Positions 9,401 to 15,764 of a stretch of DNA of 21,423 bases are shown here, one piece after another. A program made the translations under genes and the position numbers. The DNA comes from Syntrophorhabdus sp. PtaB.Bin184 (GTDB lineage Bacteria > Desulfobacterota > Syntrophorhabdia > Syntrophorhabdales > Syntrophorhabdaceae), in NCBI GenBank assembly GCA_002067555.1, contig MVQQ01000254.1, positions 1-21,423 of the forward strand, read 5' to 3'. The notes below the pieces were generated by a model that did no database searches, was not told the DNA's origin, and saw nothing but the letters and a program-made list of their open reading frames with translations. The stretch's first letter is position 1. The number at the start of each line of letters is the position of its first letter.

Positions 9401-10704
9401 ATCGCTTTCATGTCCTGACCGCCGATATCGAGCACGAAGGAAACCTCGGGGGAAAAGGCCTTGGCTGCGCGAAAATGGGCCACCGTTTCCACGACGCCGT
9501 CGTCCAGGCCGAAGGCGGCCCTGACCAGGTCCTCGCCGTAGCCCGTCGCCGCGGACCGCGCCACGGCGACGGGCACGCCGGCCTCCTCGATGCGCGACTG
9601 CATGGAGGCGAGGCCAGTCTTGACCGCCCGGACGGGGTCTCCGTTGTTGGAACCGTAATGGCTGAGGGCTATCCTCCCGTCCCCGTCCATGAGGACCATT
9701 TTTGTCGTGGTCGATCCGGAGTCTATGCCGAGAAAACACGGCTCTCCATCGAGACGGCCGAGGTCCGTCCGTCCGACCCTGTGACGCTCGTGGCGTCTGC
9801 GCCAGGAGATGAATTCTTCATCCGTCCCGAACAAAGGGGGCAGGCTCTTCGTATCGGCTCGCGCGGCCGTTTTCCTTCCGAGACGCTCAATGCATGCGGA
9901 GAGACTGATCACGCGGCGCCCGTCGTGATAGAGGGCGGCACCGGTAGCGGCAATAAGTTCCGGCCTCGCGCTCCTTACAAGATCCCTGTCTTCGTCAGCA
10001 TCGAGAACTTCAAGGAAGGCCCGGCGAAGGCCCGGGAAGAACCCGAGGGGGCCGCCGGCAAAAAGCAGCTTGCCTTTTGCCTCTCTCCCCTTGAAAAGCG
10101 TGGCGACCACCTGGAGCGCCACCGAGTGGAAAACAGAAGCGGCAACGTCCTCCCGGGCAGCGTGGTTCGCGAGCAGCATCTGGACGTCCGTCTTGGCAAA
10201 AACGCCGCACCGGGAGGCCATGGGGTAGACGGTTTTGCTCTGACGGGAAAGACGGTCCATCTCCTCGACGGACACACCCAGAATGGTTGCAATCTGGTCG
10301 ATGAAGGCCCCCGTGCCGCCTGCGCACGTCCCGTTCATGCGAATGTCGGGCCGTTGCCCCTCGTCGAAGAAGATGACCTTCGAGTCTTCCCCGCCTACCT
10401 CGATAAAGGTCCTTACCCCGGGCCACTGATGGCGAACGAGGCGCGAGGAAGCGACCACCTCCTGAAAGAAAGGAAGATCGTAGGTTTCCGCGATACCTAT
10501 GCCTCCGGAGCCGGTCAGGCAGAGGTCGACTTCGATATCCCCCAGCTCGGCACGGGCTTCATCGAGCACGGTCCTTACCGCCTCAACCGTCAGGGCCCTA
10601 TGCCGGCGGTAACGCGAGAAGATCACCTTCTGCGTGTGGTCGCACACCACCGCCTTCACGGTGGTCGAGCCTATATCAAAGCCGGCTTTGTACGCATCCT
10701 TCAT
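6466..10704 (-). CDS. Two-headed acyl-CoA dehydratase activase fused to HgdB-like region (BadF/BadG/BcrA/BcrD family)
   Basis: This 1,412-residue protein joins two ASKHA-type ATPase domains to a DUF2229/HgdB-like C-terminal half. Related activases use ATP to push an electron from a [4Fe-4S] cluster into 2-hydroxyacyl-CoA dehydratases or benzoyl-CoA reductases. Domain 1 (about 6-265) has GFDIGSTTVK, EVGGEDSK at 102-109 and cysteines 127 and 166. Domain 2 (about 323-585) has GIDSGSTTTK, DIGGQDMK at 426-433 and cysteines 451 and 490. Both pairs match the cluster ligands of HgdC, so the cluster may form within one chain. A Cys-rich linker follows (615, 618, 622, 641). The last 740 residues include SDNICFPGKL near 727-736 and MQPFGCLANHVTGKG at 1358-1372. 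The ATG has CAGGAGAA upstream and lies 29 bases inside the preceding gene. The target enzyme is not in the window. Confidence 0.93.
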   Translation of the reverse strand: MKDAYKAGFDIGSTTVKAVVCDHTQKVIFSRYRRHRALTVEAVRTVLDEARAELGDIEVDLCLTGSGGIGIAETYDLPFFQEVVASSRLVRHQWPGVRTFIEVGGEDSKVIFFDEGQRPDIRMNGTCAGGTGAFIDQIATILGVSVEEMDRLSRQSKTVYPMASRCGVFAKTDVQMLLANHAAREDVAASVFHSVALQVVATLFKGREAKGKLLFAGGPLGFFPGLRRAFLEVLDADEDRDLVRSARPELIAATGAALYHDGRRVISLSACIERLGRKTAARADTKSLPPLFGTDEEFISWRRRHERHRVGRTDLGRLDGEPCFLGIDSGSTTTKMVLMDGDGRIALSHYGSNNGDPVRAVKTGLASMQSRIEEAGVPVAVARSAATGYGEDLVRAAFGLDDGVVETVAHFRAAKAFSPEVSFVLDIGGQDMKAIFLNNGTITDIQINEACSSGCGSFIETLARSLGYDVKTFASLACRSISPFDLGTRCTVFMNSRIKEAQRQGASIEDISAGLAYAVVKNSLHKVLKLHDANLLGERIMVHGGAFRNPAVLRALELLTGKEVVRPDAAELMGAYGAAIVARENHRAANHGKSAFVGFGTARRSDISNRETVNCRGCENACRVKRLTFTNGRRYFTGNRCERTFSNNGDGKPRGTNMAADKARMLFDRPCDPEGVPILSFGIPRALNMYEDFPFWAAFLTACGFRVVLSSPSGARLFEKGVHTVMSDNICFPGKLVHGHIRDLVEKKVDRIFYPNVVYEQKECTFSWNSYNCPVVTGYPDIIRSAVNPADAYSIPLDSPTISFKDPVLLEKQVYAFVRRFGVTRAVCASAARQARKAQNIFRARIKERGEAALKEASAKGVPIVVLAGRPYHLDPFINHGIPELLAGLGVCVVVEDALPFNPQEALKESDILTQWEYPNRILAAAEYVSSRDRMDMALLTSFGCGIDAVAADEARLILSRKGRSLTVIKIDEIANLGAARIRLRSLVETFRHRAQPTPPVPERANPSPRHGRAVKPTILIPWISPMYSPLLPPLGRALGLDVEILPPPDRDSVERGLKYVNNDVCYPAAVIIGDIVKALDSGRYDPERTATLYAQTYGQCRASNYLPLIRKALKSAGYDAVEAFSLSLGEGDGRAGLEIDKRKTIRRLALGVVFADALARLYHATAPHALCKEEAARVHKEYLDKVARLASEGARQKLFETLSLAVDRFNSIATHKQPVARVVGVVGEIYVTYNAFGGAYVVDWFISQGAEVVVPPLFPFFAQTFVNQRFDYNSYLARSFRDLLLSAALEIYTNRFLSRVEAVMKGFYRYREYPSLRSLSKEAAQIVSFANQAGEGWLLAAEMIAMYQSGVKDLICMQPFGCLANHVTGKGISQRMKKFYPEVDLLFLDMDAGQSEVNILNRLHSVYGARG

Positions 10705-11779
10705 TCGATGTTCTCCTGAGACGTCTGGCCGCGTCGAGATAATCCCTCACCCCGCAGTAGGTGTCCGCCAGGCACACACACCATGCCTCCGGATACCGCG
10801 GAGGCATGATCGTCAACGGCCACATATGCTTCTTGATGATGTCTCTTTCACGGCTGTTCAGGTCTACGATTTTCTCGGCGTTACCCAGGCAGATGCGGGG
10901 ATGTCTCAGACCGTGGAGCCGGGGACCCTCGGTAGCCCAGTCGTAATGGAAAAGATCATGGAGCAGGCCGCCCCGGGCGGCCGACACGTAGTCGCGGGAA
11001 AGCCGTTTGGTGATGACGTAACTTAACCAGGCGACATCCATGGAATGGTCGAGACGGGTCTTGTTCCAGTGGTGCCTGAAGTGGGCAAGGCGCCGCAACT
11101 CCTCCTTCTCAAGCAGAGGTCGCACGATCTTGCTGAATTCGCGATGGTTCTCCTCTGTCCCCGCAACCGAGAGAATTCTCCGTGTCTTGACCACTTTATT
11201 CGCTTGCAGGCAAAAATCGAAAAACATCGCGAGACAGACGCCCAGGCCAAGGGCCAACAGCAGCACAGGATCGAGAGATCTGCCCAACGAAAGGGCCGCC
11301 GGAAAGGCGACATACTCGTAAAAGAACGCAAGGGCCACCCACAGGCAGGAAAACTTGAGGCACACGGAATTCCCGATGCAAAAGACCTCTCCGGAGTAGT
11401 CCCAGAGTTGTCGATTCAGCAGACGGCGGGAGGCGAGGCCCGTAACGAGTTCCATCCCGGTAGTCACGAAGAAATAGAGGACCGCTTTTGAGAGGATGAG
11501 CGCCCCGGCGGCAATGAGGAGACGGCCCCAGTCGCCAACCGGGGGCATCGCATTATCGATGAGATCAGCTACGAACGGCTCAAGAAGGCCCTTGTTGAGA
11601 TGAATGATGCAGCAGGTGAGCGCCAAAACCGAGGCGCCGTACAGGGGTAAGTAGGGCCCTGCGAGGAACCCGGGATTCACGAGCTTCTTTTGCCTCGCCG
11701 ACCGAAAGCAAACCTCGAGAACCCAGCCAACGAGGGAAAAAAGCGCAAAGAGATATACGGCCAGGGGGAGCTCAGACAC
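10676..11779 (-). CDS. Membrane protein: CmpB-type (PF06541-like) domain fused to an HD domain
   Basis: The N-terminal 200 residues resemble the putative ABC-transporter type IV/CmpB membrane family: LVGWVLEVCF at 16-25, then VNPGFLAGPYLPLYG at 34-48, and about five hydrophobic segments ending near residue 190. The C-terminal 150 residues look like a divergent HD hydrolase domain, with His245 (LDHSMDVAW), His274-Asp275 (GLLHDLFHYD), His293 (HPRI), His318 (KKHMWPLT) and Asp339 (LADTYCG) as likely metal ligands. Such domains hydrolyse phosphate esters or nucleotides, but no substrate can be assigned. The GTG start lies in an eight-base overlap with the TetR gene, and the 3' end overlaps the activase by 29 bases, so it is in the same operon. 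Confidence 0.82.
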   Translation of the reverse strand: MSELPLAVYLFALFSLVGWVLEVCFRSARQKKLVNPGFLAGPYLPLYGASVLALTCCIIHLNKGLLEPFVADLIDNAMPPVGDWGRLLIAAGALILSKAVLYFFVTTGMELVTGLASRRLLNRQLWDYSGEVFCIGNSVCLKFSCLWVALAFFYEYVAFPAALSLGRSLDPVLLLALGLGVCLAMFFDFCLQANKVVKTRRILSVAGTEENHREFSKIVRPLLEKEELRRLAHFRHHWNKTRLDHSMDVAWLSYVITKRLSRDYVSAARGGLLHDLFHYDWATEGPRLHGLRHPRICLGNAEKIVDLNSRERDIIKKHMWPLTIMPPRYPEAWCVCLADTYCGVRDYLDAARRLRRTSNEGCVQSRL

Positions 11780-12362
11780 AGGGCGCGTCCTCTTTCGCGA
11801 GAATACCTCTGCAGAGAAGGTCGAAGAAAGTTTCTATATCCTCGTCCACCTCCGTGCTCTCAGGGTCGAGAAGCCACGTGAGCTCCATGCCCCGCACCGC
11901 ATACAGAATGGAACGCGCCGCATGAATGCTGTCGTTCCGGAAGAACCCCGTCACGACCCCCTCTTTGAGGATGGGCTGAAGAATGGACAACTGCATGGTG
12001 AATAACTTCTTACGGATGTTTTCCGTGCCGGCAACCAGGTGGCCCAGAAACTCCGAGCGAAGGTTGAAGATATCGGCGCTCGTCCGAAGAAGGCTGAAAG
12101 AGCTGAAAACGAAAACGCGGAGCTTGTCCAGGGGGGAGGTCATTCTTGCTACCTCCTCAAGAATGCGCGCGGTCATGGCGTCCGCTTCCCTGTTGAGCAC
12201 TTCCAGATAGACCCGGTCCTTGCTGCCGAAATAATTGTAGATGGTCGCCTTGGCGACACGCGAGAAGCGGGCGATGTCTTCAAGCGTGGTTTTTTGGATC
12301 CCGTACTTCACGAACATGTGACGGGCAGTTGCAAGAATAGATTCCATCTTCTCCTTCTTCAT
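11772..12362 (-). CDS. TetR/AcrR-family transcriptional regulator
   Basis: The 196-residue product has the TetR layout: an N-terminal helix-turn-helix with TTLEDIARFSRVAKATIYNY at about 24-43, followed by FGSKDRVY, then an all-helical ligand-binding domain of low similarity. It is the first gene of the operon that continues into the membrane HD protein (eight-base overlap) and the activase. The ATG is preceded by GAGGTGAGGG. Two dyads sit around the predicted promoter, so autoregulation is likely. The effector is unknown; since the operon holds an acyl-CoA dehydratase activase, an acyl-CoA or aromatic acid is a reasonable guess but only inference. Confidence 0.92.
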   Translation of the reverse strand: MKKEKMESILATARHMFVKYGIQKTTLEDIARFSRVAKATIYNYFGSKDRVYLEVLNREADAMTARILEEVARMTSPLDKLRVFVFSSFSLLRTSADIFNLRSEFLGHLVAGTENIRKKLFTMQLSILQPILKEGVVTGFFRNDSIHAARSILYAVRGMELTWLLDPESTEVDEDIETFFDLLCRGILAKEDAPCV

Positions 12363-12385
12363 TCCCTCACCTCAATAATATACGT

Positions 12386-12404
12386 TTATACTAATTTTGT
12401 ATAA
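12386..12404. promoter_or_regulatory. Candidate TetR operator, TTATAC-N7-GTATAA
   Basis: Two perfectly complementary six-base arms are separated by seven bases, a size suited to a TetR dimer. The site lies over the predicted transcription start and just upstream of the TetR ATG, where binding would block initiation. It is a sequence-based guess. Confidence 0.45.
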
Positions 12405-12405
12405 T

Positions 12406-12434
12406 AGTCTAAAAGTATCGAAGTTATTTGTCAA
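12406..12434 (-). promoter_or_regulatory. Predicted sigma70-type promoter of the TetR operon
   Basis: On the minus strand a perfect TTGACA (-35, 12434-12429) is followed after 17 bases by TAGACT (-10, 12411-12406), which matches four of six consensus bases. Transcription would start near 12399, about 37 bases before the TetR ATG. Dyads at 12386-12404 and 12421-12440 flank or overlap these elements. Confidence 0.55.
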
Positions 12435-12440
12435 TAACTT
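12421..12440. promoter_or_regulatory. Perfect 8-bp inverted repeat over the -35 element
   Basis: AAGTTATT at 12421-12428 and AATAACTT at 12433-12440 are exact reverse complements with a four-base centre, forming a 20-bp dyad that overlaps the predicted -35 element. It may be a second operator. No T-tract follows, so a terminator role is unlikely. Confidence 0.45.
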
Positions 12441-12778
12441 TCTGAGGTCGTCGTTTCCTATTCGGGAGAAAGAGTCGTTTGCTTGGTCGTGAAGAAGTTA
12501 GGAGACAAGATGCACGTGAAGATCAGGCCTCGACCTTAAGTCGTCACTCGGTGACCTACGCGAGCCGGAACGGCGTTCCTCTCGAGGTCATCTCGTGTGG
12601 TTTTTGCCGCACTACACGTCGTTTCGACGGGTTCTTCAGTTCTGCTCCCACAACCCCTTGGTTATCGACGCGTTTCTTGCAACCCTTGTCGCGGAATGCC
12701 TGTCCCTGCGATTTTTACGGTACGGGCCCCTCGCACGGCCTGATCATCGCAGATATCTGAGCCAAGGAGGAGGCAAGA
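12441..12778. other. Gene-free stretch between the TetR gene and the HU gene
   Basis: No convincing coding sequence is present; short ORFs here lack family features and ribosome binding sites. The HU ribosome binding site, AAGGAGGAGG, lies at 12764-12773. I could not identify a strong promoter for HU, which must lie in this stretch if the gene is expressed. Confidence 0.5.
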
Positions 12779-13109
12779 ATGACCAAAGCAGAAATCGTCG
12801 CAAGGGTAGCTCATGAAATCAAGATCTCGAAGGCAGCCGCGGGCAAGGCCCTACTCCTCGTCACGGATTTCATCGCCGAGAGTGTCAGGAAAGGACAGAA
12901 GGTCACCTTCGTCGGTTTCGGGACGTTCTCCGTGGTACAGCGGAAAGCGAGGAAAGGCAGGAACCTCGGACGGGCAAGGAGATCAGGATCGCCGCGAGGA
13001 AGGTACTCAAGTTCACCGCAGGGCGGCCCTCAAGGCAGCGGCCGAAGGAAAGGCACCCAGGAAAGCCGCACCAAGAAAAGCGCCTGCTGCGAAAGCCAAA
13101 AAGAAGTAG
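12779..13109 (+). CDS. HU-family DNA-binding protein with basic tail, two frameshifts as read
   Basis: HU proteins bend and compact DNA as dimers. The first 62 codons read MTKAEIVARVAHEIK... with FVGFGTFSVVQRKARKGRN, the family signature. Family similarity then moves to another frame at about 12965 (one base missing in the Asn-Pro codons), giving TGKEIRIAARKVLKFTAG. It moves again at about 13025 (one base missing), giving ALKAAAEGKAPRK and an Ala/Pro/Lys tail ending AKAKKK and TAG at 13107-13109. Restoring two bases yields 110 residues, about 90 of HU plus a histone-H1-like tail. As read, frame one runs on past the HU end to 13573. Nothing else is degraded, so sequencing errors or very recent inactivation are both possible. 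Confidence 0.85.
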
Positions 13110-13118
13110 GTACGACTG

Positions 13119-13140
13119 GGCGGGCCCGAAAGGGTCCGCC
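13119..13140 (+). terminator. Terminator-like hairpin after HU
   Basis: GGCGGGCCC at 13119-13127 pairs with GGGTCCGCC at 13132-13140 (nine pairs, one G-U) around a GAAA tetraloop, starting ten bases after the HU stop. The following TCTCATCTAT is only moderately T-rich, so termination strength is uncertain. Confidence 0.65.
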
Positions 13141-13223
13141 TCTCATCTATGACTGCCCGTTCGGTTCACGATGCAGGGCGGAACCACCTCGCGTGGTGGC
13201 ATGGATTGCTTGTAGATGTGTAA

Positions 13224-13646
13224 TCTTCGCAGGTCGGAGTTGCTCAGTGCCGGCGGTCCTTCTTGCAGTTTCACGGGATTTTGTTTGTATTCCGCGGGTC
13301 CGGAGTCGTGCAGTCGGTGAGCCAGGCGATCACCGTGAAGGTTACCCCTCCGCACCGTTTGGGATTGGCAAACTCTACTCTTTTCATATGCATGGATATA
13401 GGGTTGGACATTGGGCCGTTTACCTTCGGGCTATTCGTTCCTTTTGCCGGTTACCGAGGGGTATATGGAGGCGCCGCAATTGGCGCGTTCGTCTGCACGT
13501 TGCTCTACTACATGCTGCACGGGAAAAGGGCTGCAATCGAAAAGGCGGAATTCAGCTTAAGCGCATTAGGTGACAATGACCGTGAAGGCGACAGCGTGCA
13601 CCGCCGAAGGCGCACGCACCGGAAGCGTCCATCTGCGGACGCATAA
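13224..13646 (+). pseudogene. C-terminal relic of an MFS transporter
   Basis: An open frame between a stop at 13221 and TAA at 13644-13646 contains the last two or three membrane segments of a major facilitator superfamily protein. Recognisable pieces are GVVQSVSQAITVKVTPPHR, GLANSTLFICMDIGLDIGPF and the final helix ending LLYYMLHGKR. Typical MFS proteins have about 400 residues and twelve helices; only about 90 residues resemble the family. There is no ribosome binding site or ATG, and no other frame just upstream shows the missing helices, so the 5' part has been deleted. The residues after about 13545 do not look like the family. Confidence 0.7.
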
Positions 13647-13862
13647 GCGCACCTTTTGCCCTCTTAGGGGACTCCATGTTTTCTCCCTGGAAAACCCGAA
13701 TGGTGGCGATAATGATAAAGATACGTAGGCCACACACGGAGGCTGGATTCTTTTGTCATCTTGACCGGGTATAGCCAATTGGATATTGTATAGCAGGCAG
13801 CACAGCGGCACGTCGCGTCTCATCTTCCATGTCATCGAAGGGATGAAAGGAGGGGCTAAATC
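13647..13862. other. Region between the MFS relic and the flavin reductase
   Basis: I see no coding sequence here. The stretch holds the predicted promoter at 13761-13789 and the flavin reductase ribosome binding site AAAGGAGGGG at 13846-13855. Confidence 0.5.
13761..13789 (+). promoter_or_regulatory. Predicted promoter of the flavin reductase gene
   Basis: TTGACC (13761-13766) and TATTGT (13784-13789) are separated by exactly 17 bases, matching five and four of six sigma70 consensus positions. The start would fall near 13796, leaving an untranslated leader of about 67 bases. Confidence 0.5.
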
Positions 13863-14474
13863 ATGAAATCGACTCGTGAGGAAAAGCGTGGCAGCCGACT
13901 CGGAAAAGCTATCCCCGGAGCTATCAACGGCATGAAAGAAATGGAGATGAGCAAAGCGTTCACGCTGATGGAATCCGGACCGGTCGTTCTCGTGACGACA
14001 AATGATGGAGATAATAACAGCATAATGACGATCTCGTGGACCATGGTAATGGACTTCACCCCGATATTCGCCATGACCACCGGTCCTTGGAACTATTCCT
14101 TTGCCGCTCTTCAAAAAACGAAAGAGTGCGTCATTTCGATTCCCACTGTCGACATGCTTGATAAAGTCATTGGAGTGGGAACGTGTTCCGGCGCCGATAC
14201 GGATAAATTCCAAAAGTTCATGCTGACCCCCGTGAAGGGAACGCATGTCAAAGCGCCCTTGATAAAAGAATGCCTTGCGAATATCGAGTGTAAAGTTGTC
14301 GACATCGTCAAAAAGCACGATATCGTGGTCCTCGAAGGCGTTGCGGCGTACTTTGACAGTTCAAGAAAGGAGAAGCGAACTGTTCACGCAGTCGGCGATG
14401 GAACTTTTATCGTGGATGGAAGGAAGTTGAACCGAAAAAAAATGATGGGCGCAAAACTTCCACCTGGCCTCTAA
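13863..14474 (+). CDS. Flavin reductase family protein (FMN-binding split barrel)
   Basis: The 203-residue product resembles the DIM6/NTAB-type flavin reductase-like family, which binds FMN and either reduces it or uses it in electron transfer. The N-terminal barrel region reads SGPVVLVTTNDGDNNSIMTI, then TPIFAMTTGPWNYSF and KECVISIPTVDMLDKV, followed by GTCSGADTDKF; these are the family's flavin-pocket segments. Strong ribosome binding site AAAGGAGGGG precedes the ATG. The first 25 residues are basic and precede the barrel, so an internal Met near residue 24 is an alternative start, though it has no comparable ribosome binding site. In anaerobes these proteins often act as oxygen or redox defence factors; the partner here is unknown. 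It is a single gene with its own predicted promoter, convergent with fic. Confidence 0.88.
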   Translation: MKSTREEKRGSRLGKAIPGAINGMKEMEMSKAFTLMESGPVVLVTTNDGDNNSIMTISWTMVMDFTPIFAMTTGPWNYSFAALQKTKECVISIPTVDMLDKVIGVGTCSGADTDKFQKFMLTPVKGTHVKAPLIKECLANIECKVVDIVKKHDIVVLEGVAAYFDSSRKEKRTVHAVGDGTFIVDGRKLNRKKMMGAKLPPGL

Positions 14475-14588
14475 CTCTTCTGCCGGATGAGGAGATTATC
14501 GCTCCAGTCACTGCTGCTTAAGTGATGATTCGATGAGCGTTCCCCAAAACGGCCAACTCTAAGGTCCTTTGCGGGCTAATCGATGTCG

Positions 14589-15764
14589 TTACTGTAAAGC
14601 CGTTCCCTCGCTCATGATGTCCATATACTCACGGTAGCTGTATATCCTGCCCCGTCGCCGGCCTGTTATTTCGTGCACGATCCCTTCGTCTTCGAGTGCC
14701 TGGACGGCCTTTGTGACCGTCGGCATGGTAAGGTGCGTCTCTGTCACAAGGGATGCAAGCGTCGTAAGGGGCCTCGTCTGCAGGGATTGATGCACCTGCA
14801 GAGAGGATCCTGCCAGCCGGCCGAACTGCTGTATGTGTGTGCGGTCGCGGGCCACCATATCAGCCAGGCGGCGAGCAGTGGTGACCGCACTCTCGGCCAT
14901 CTCGCGTACGCCTTCCAGGAAGAACTGCACCCATGCTTCCCACTCCCCCTCGGTGCGAACTGCGTTTAAAAGATCATAGTATCTAGTCCGGTAGGTTTTG
15001 AAATAAAGGCTGAGGTAGAAAAAGGGCTCGGTCAGCACGCCTTCGAGACATAGCAGAAGGGGCACCAGGAGCCTCCCGACTCTCCCGTTTCCGTCGAGGA
15101 AAGGGTGGATTGTCTCGAACTGGGCATGAGCGAGCGCTACCTTGATAAGAAGGGGGGATTTTTCAGGTTTGTTATGAAGGAATAACTCAAGCACAGACAT
15201 CAAATCCGCTACGCGGTCGGGAGGAGGCGGTACAAAGACAGCGTTCCCCGGCCTTGTGCCTCCTATCCAGTTTTGTGACCTTCGAAATTCCCCAGGTGAT
15301 TTTTCGCTGCCTCGCCCTTCCTGAAGCAGGACCTCGTGAATTTCCCTTATTAACCGGTTGGATAACGGGAAGCCTTCTTTGCAACGGGAAAGGCCGTGCT
15401 CGAGAGCAGCAACGTAATTCGAGACCTCTACCACGTCATTCAATGGAACGCCGGGTGATTCCTTGATCTCGTAGAGCAAGAGGTCTGACAAGGAAGACTG
15501 AGTACCCTCTATCTGGGAGGACAACACGGCCTCCTTACGTACATACATATAAAGGAAGAGCCGGGTATCCGGCAGAAGGGCGGTGACGCCGTCGAGGCGG
15601 CCGAGCGCCAGAAGTGCGCGGTCAAGGACGTCCCGCATTACGTCGTCGATGACCAGGGGTGGATCAGGCGGAAGGGGCCGGGGCGCAAACGCTCTGACCG
15701 GTTCATCCCCGACTGTTGAGATAACCACATAGTCACCCGTTGATCCTCGCTGCACCGCCTTCAC
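14589..15764 (-). CDS. Fic-family protein with autoinhibitory helix and C-terminal winged helix
   Basis: Fic proteins usually transfer AMP from ATP to hydroxyl side chains of target proteins, and some remove it. The 391-residue protein has the inhibitory motif SSQIEG at 82-87 ahead of the core, which marks a class II enzyme whose glutamate blocks ATP. The catalytic motif HPFLDGNGRVGR is at 220-231, complete with His and both Arg. The last 60 residues form a winged-helix-like domain (TMPTVTKAVQALEDEGIV), common in this subfamily. The GTG at 15764 has AAGGGG almost touching it; a GTG three codons later at 15755 sits eight bases from that site and may be the true start. No antitoxin gene lies next to it. 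The target is unknown. Confidence 0.92.
   Translation of the reverse strand: MKAVQRGSTGDYVVISTVGDEPVRAFAPRPLPPDPPLVIDDVMRDVLDRALLALGRLDGVTALLPDTRLFLYMYVRKEAVLSSQIEGTQSSLSDLLLYEIKESPGVPLNDVVEVSNYVAALEHGLSRCKEGFPLSNRLIREIHEVLLQEGRGSEKSPGEFRRSQNWIGGTRPGNAVFVPPPPDRVADLMSVLELFLHNKPEKSPLLIKVALAHAQFETIHPFLDGNGRVGRLLVPLLLCLEGVLTEPFFYLSLYFKTYRTRYYDLLNAVRTEGEWEAWVQFFLEGVREMAESAVTTARRLADMVARDRTHIQQFGRLAGSSLQVHQSLQTRPLTTLASLVTETHLTMPTVTKAVQALEDEGIVHEITGRRRGRIYSYREYMDIMSEGTALQ

Noticed and set aside
8932..10719. 595-codon plus-strand ORF opposite the activase gene
   Set aside because: It is antisense to a protein with full domain motifs and has no family features of its own; long shadow frames are expected in GC-rich genes.
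12543..12555. GTCAC-N3-GTGAC small dyad in the region upstream of HU
   Set aside because: Five-base arms are expected by chance, and it is not placed next to a recognisable promoter.
12479..12760. 93-codon ORF upstream of HU
   Set aside because: No ribosome binding site, no family features, odd composition; probably chance.
13184..13199. CCACC/GGTGG hairpin before the MFS relic
   Set aside because: Five-base stem with no T-tract, and a better terminator-like hairpin lies just upstream.
13110..13573. Continuation of the first HU frame to a 264-residue protein
   Set aside because: After about residue 62 it has no family similarity, while the HU sequence continues in other frames; it is read-through after a frameshift.
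13566..14318. 250-codon minus-strand ORF opposite the flavin reductase
   Set aside because: Antisense to a recognisable gene, and the non-overlapping part has no motifs.
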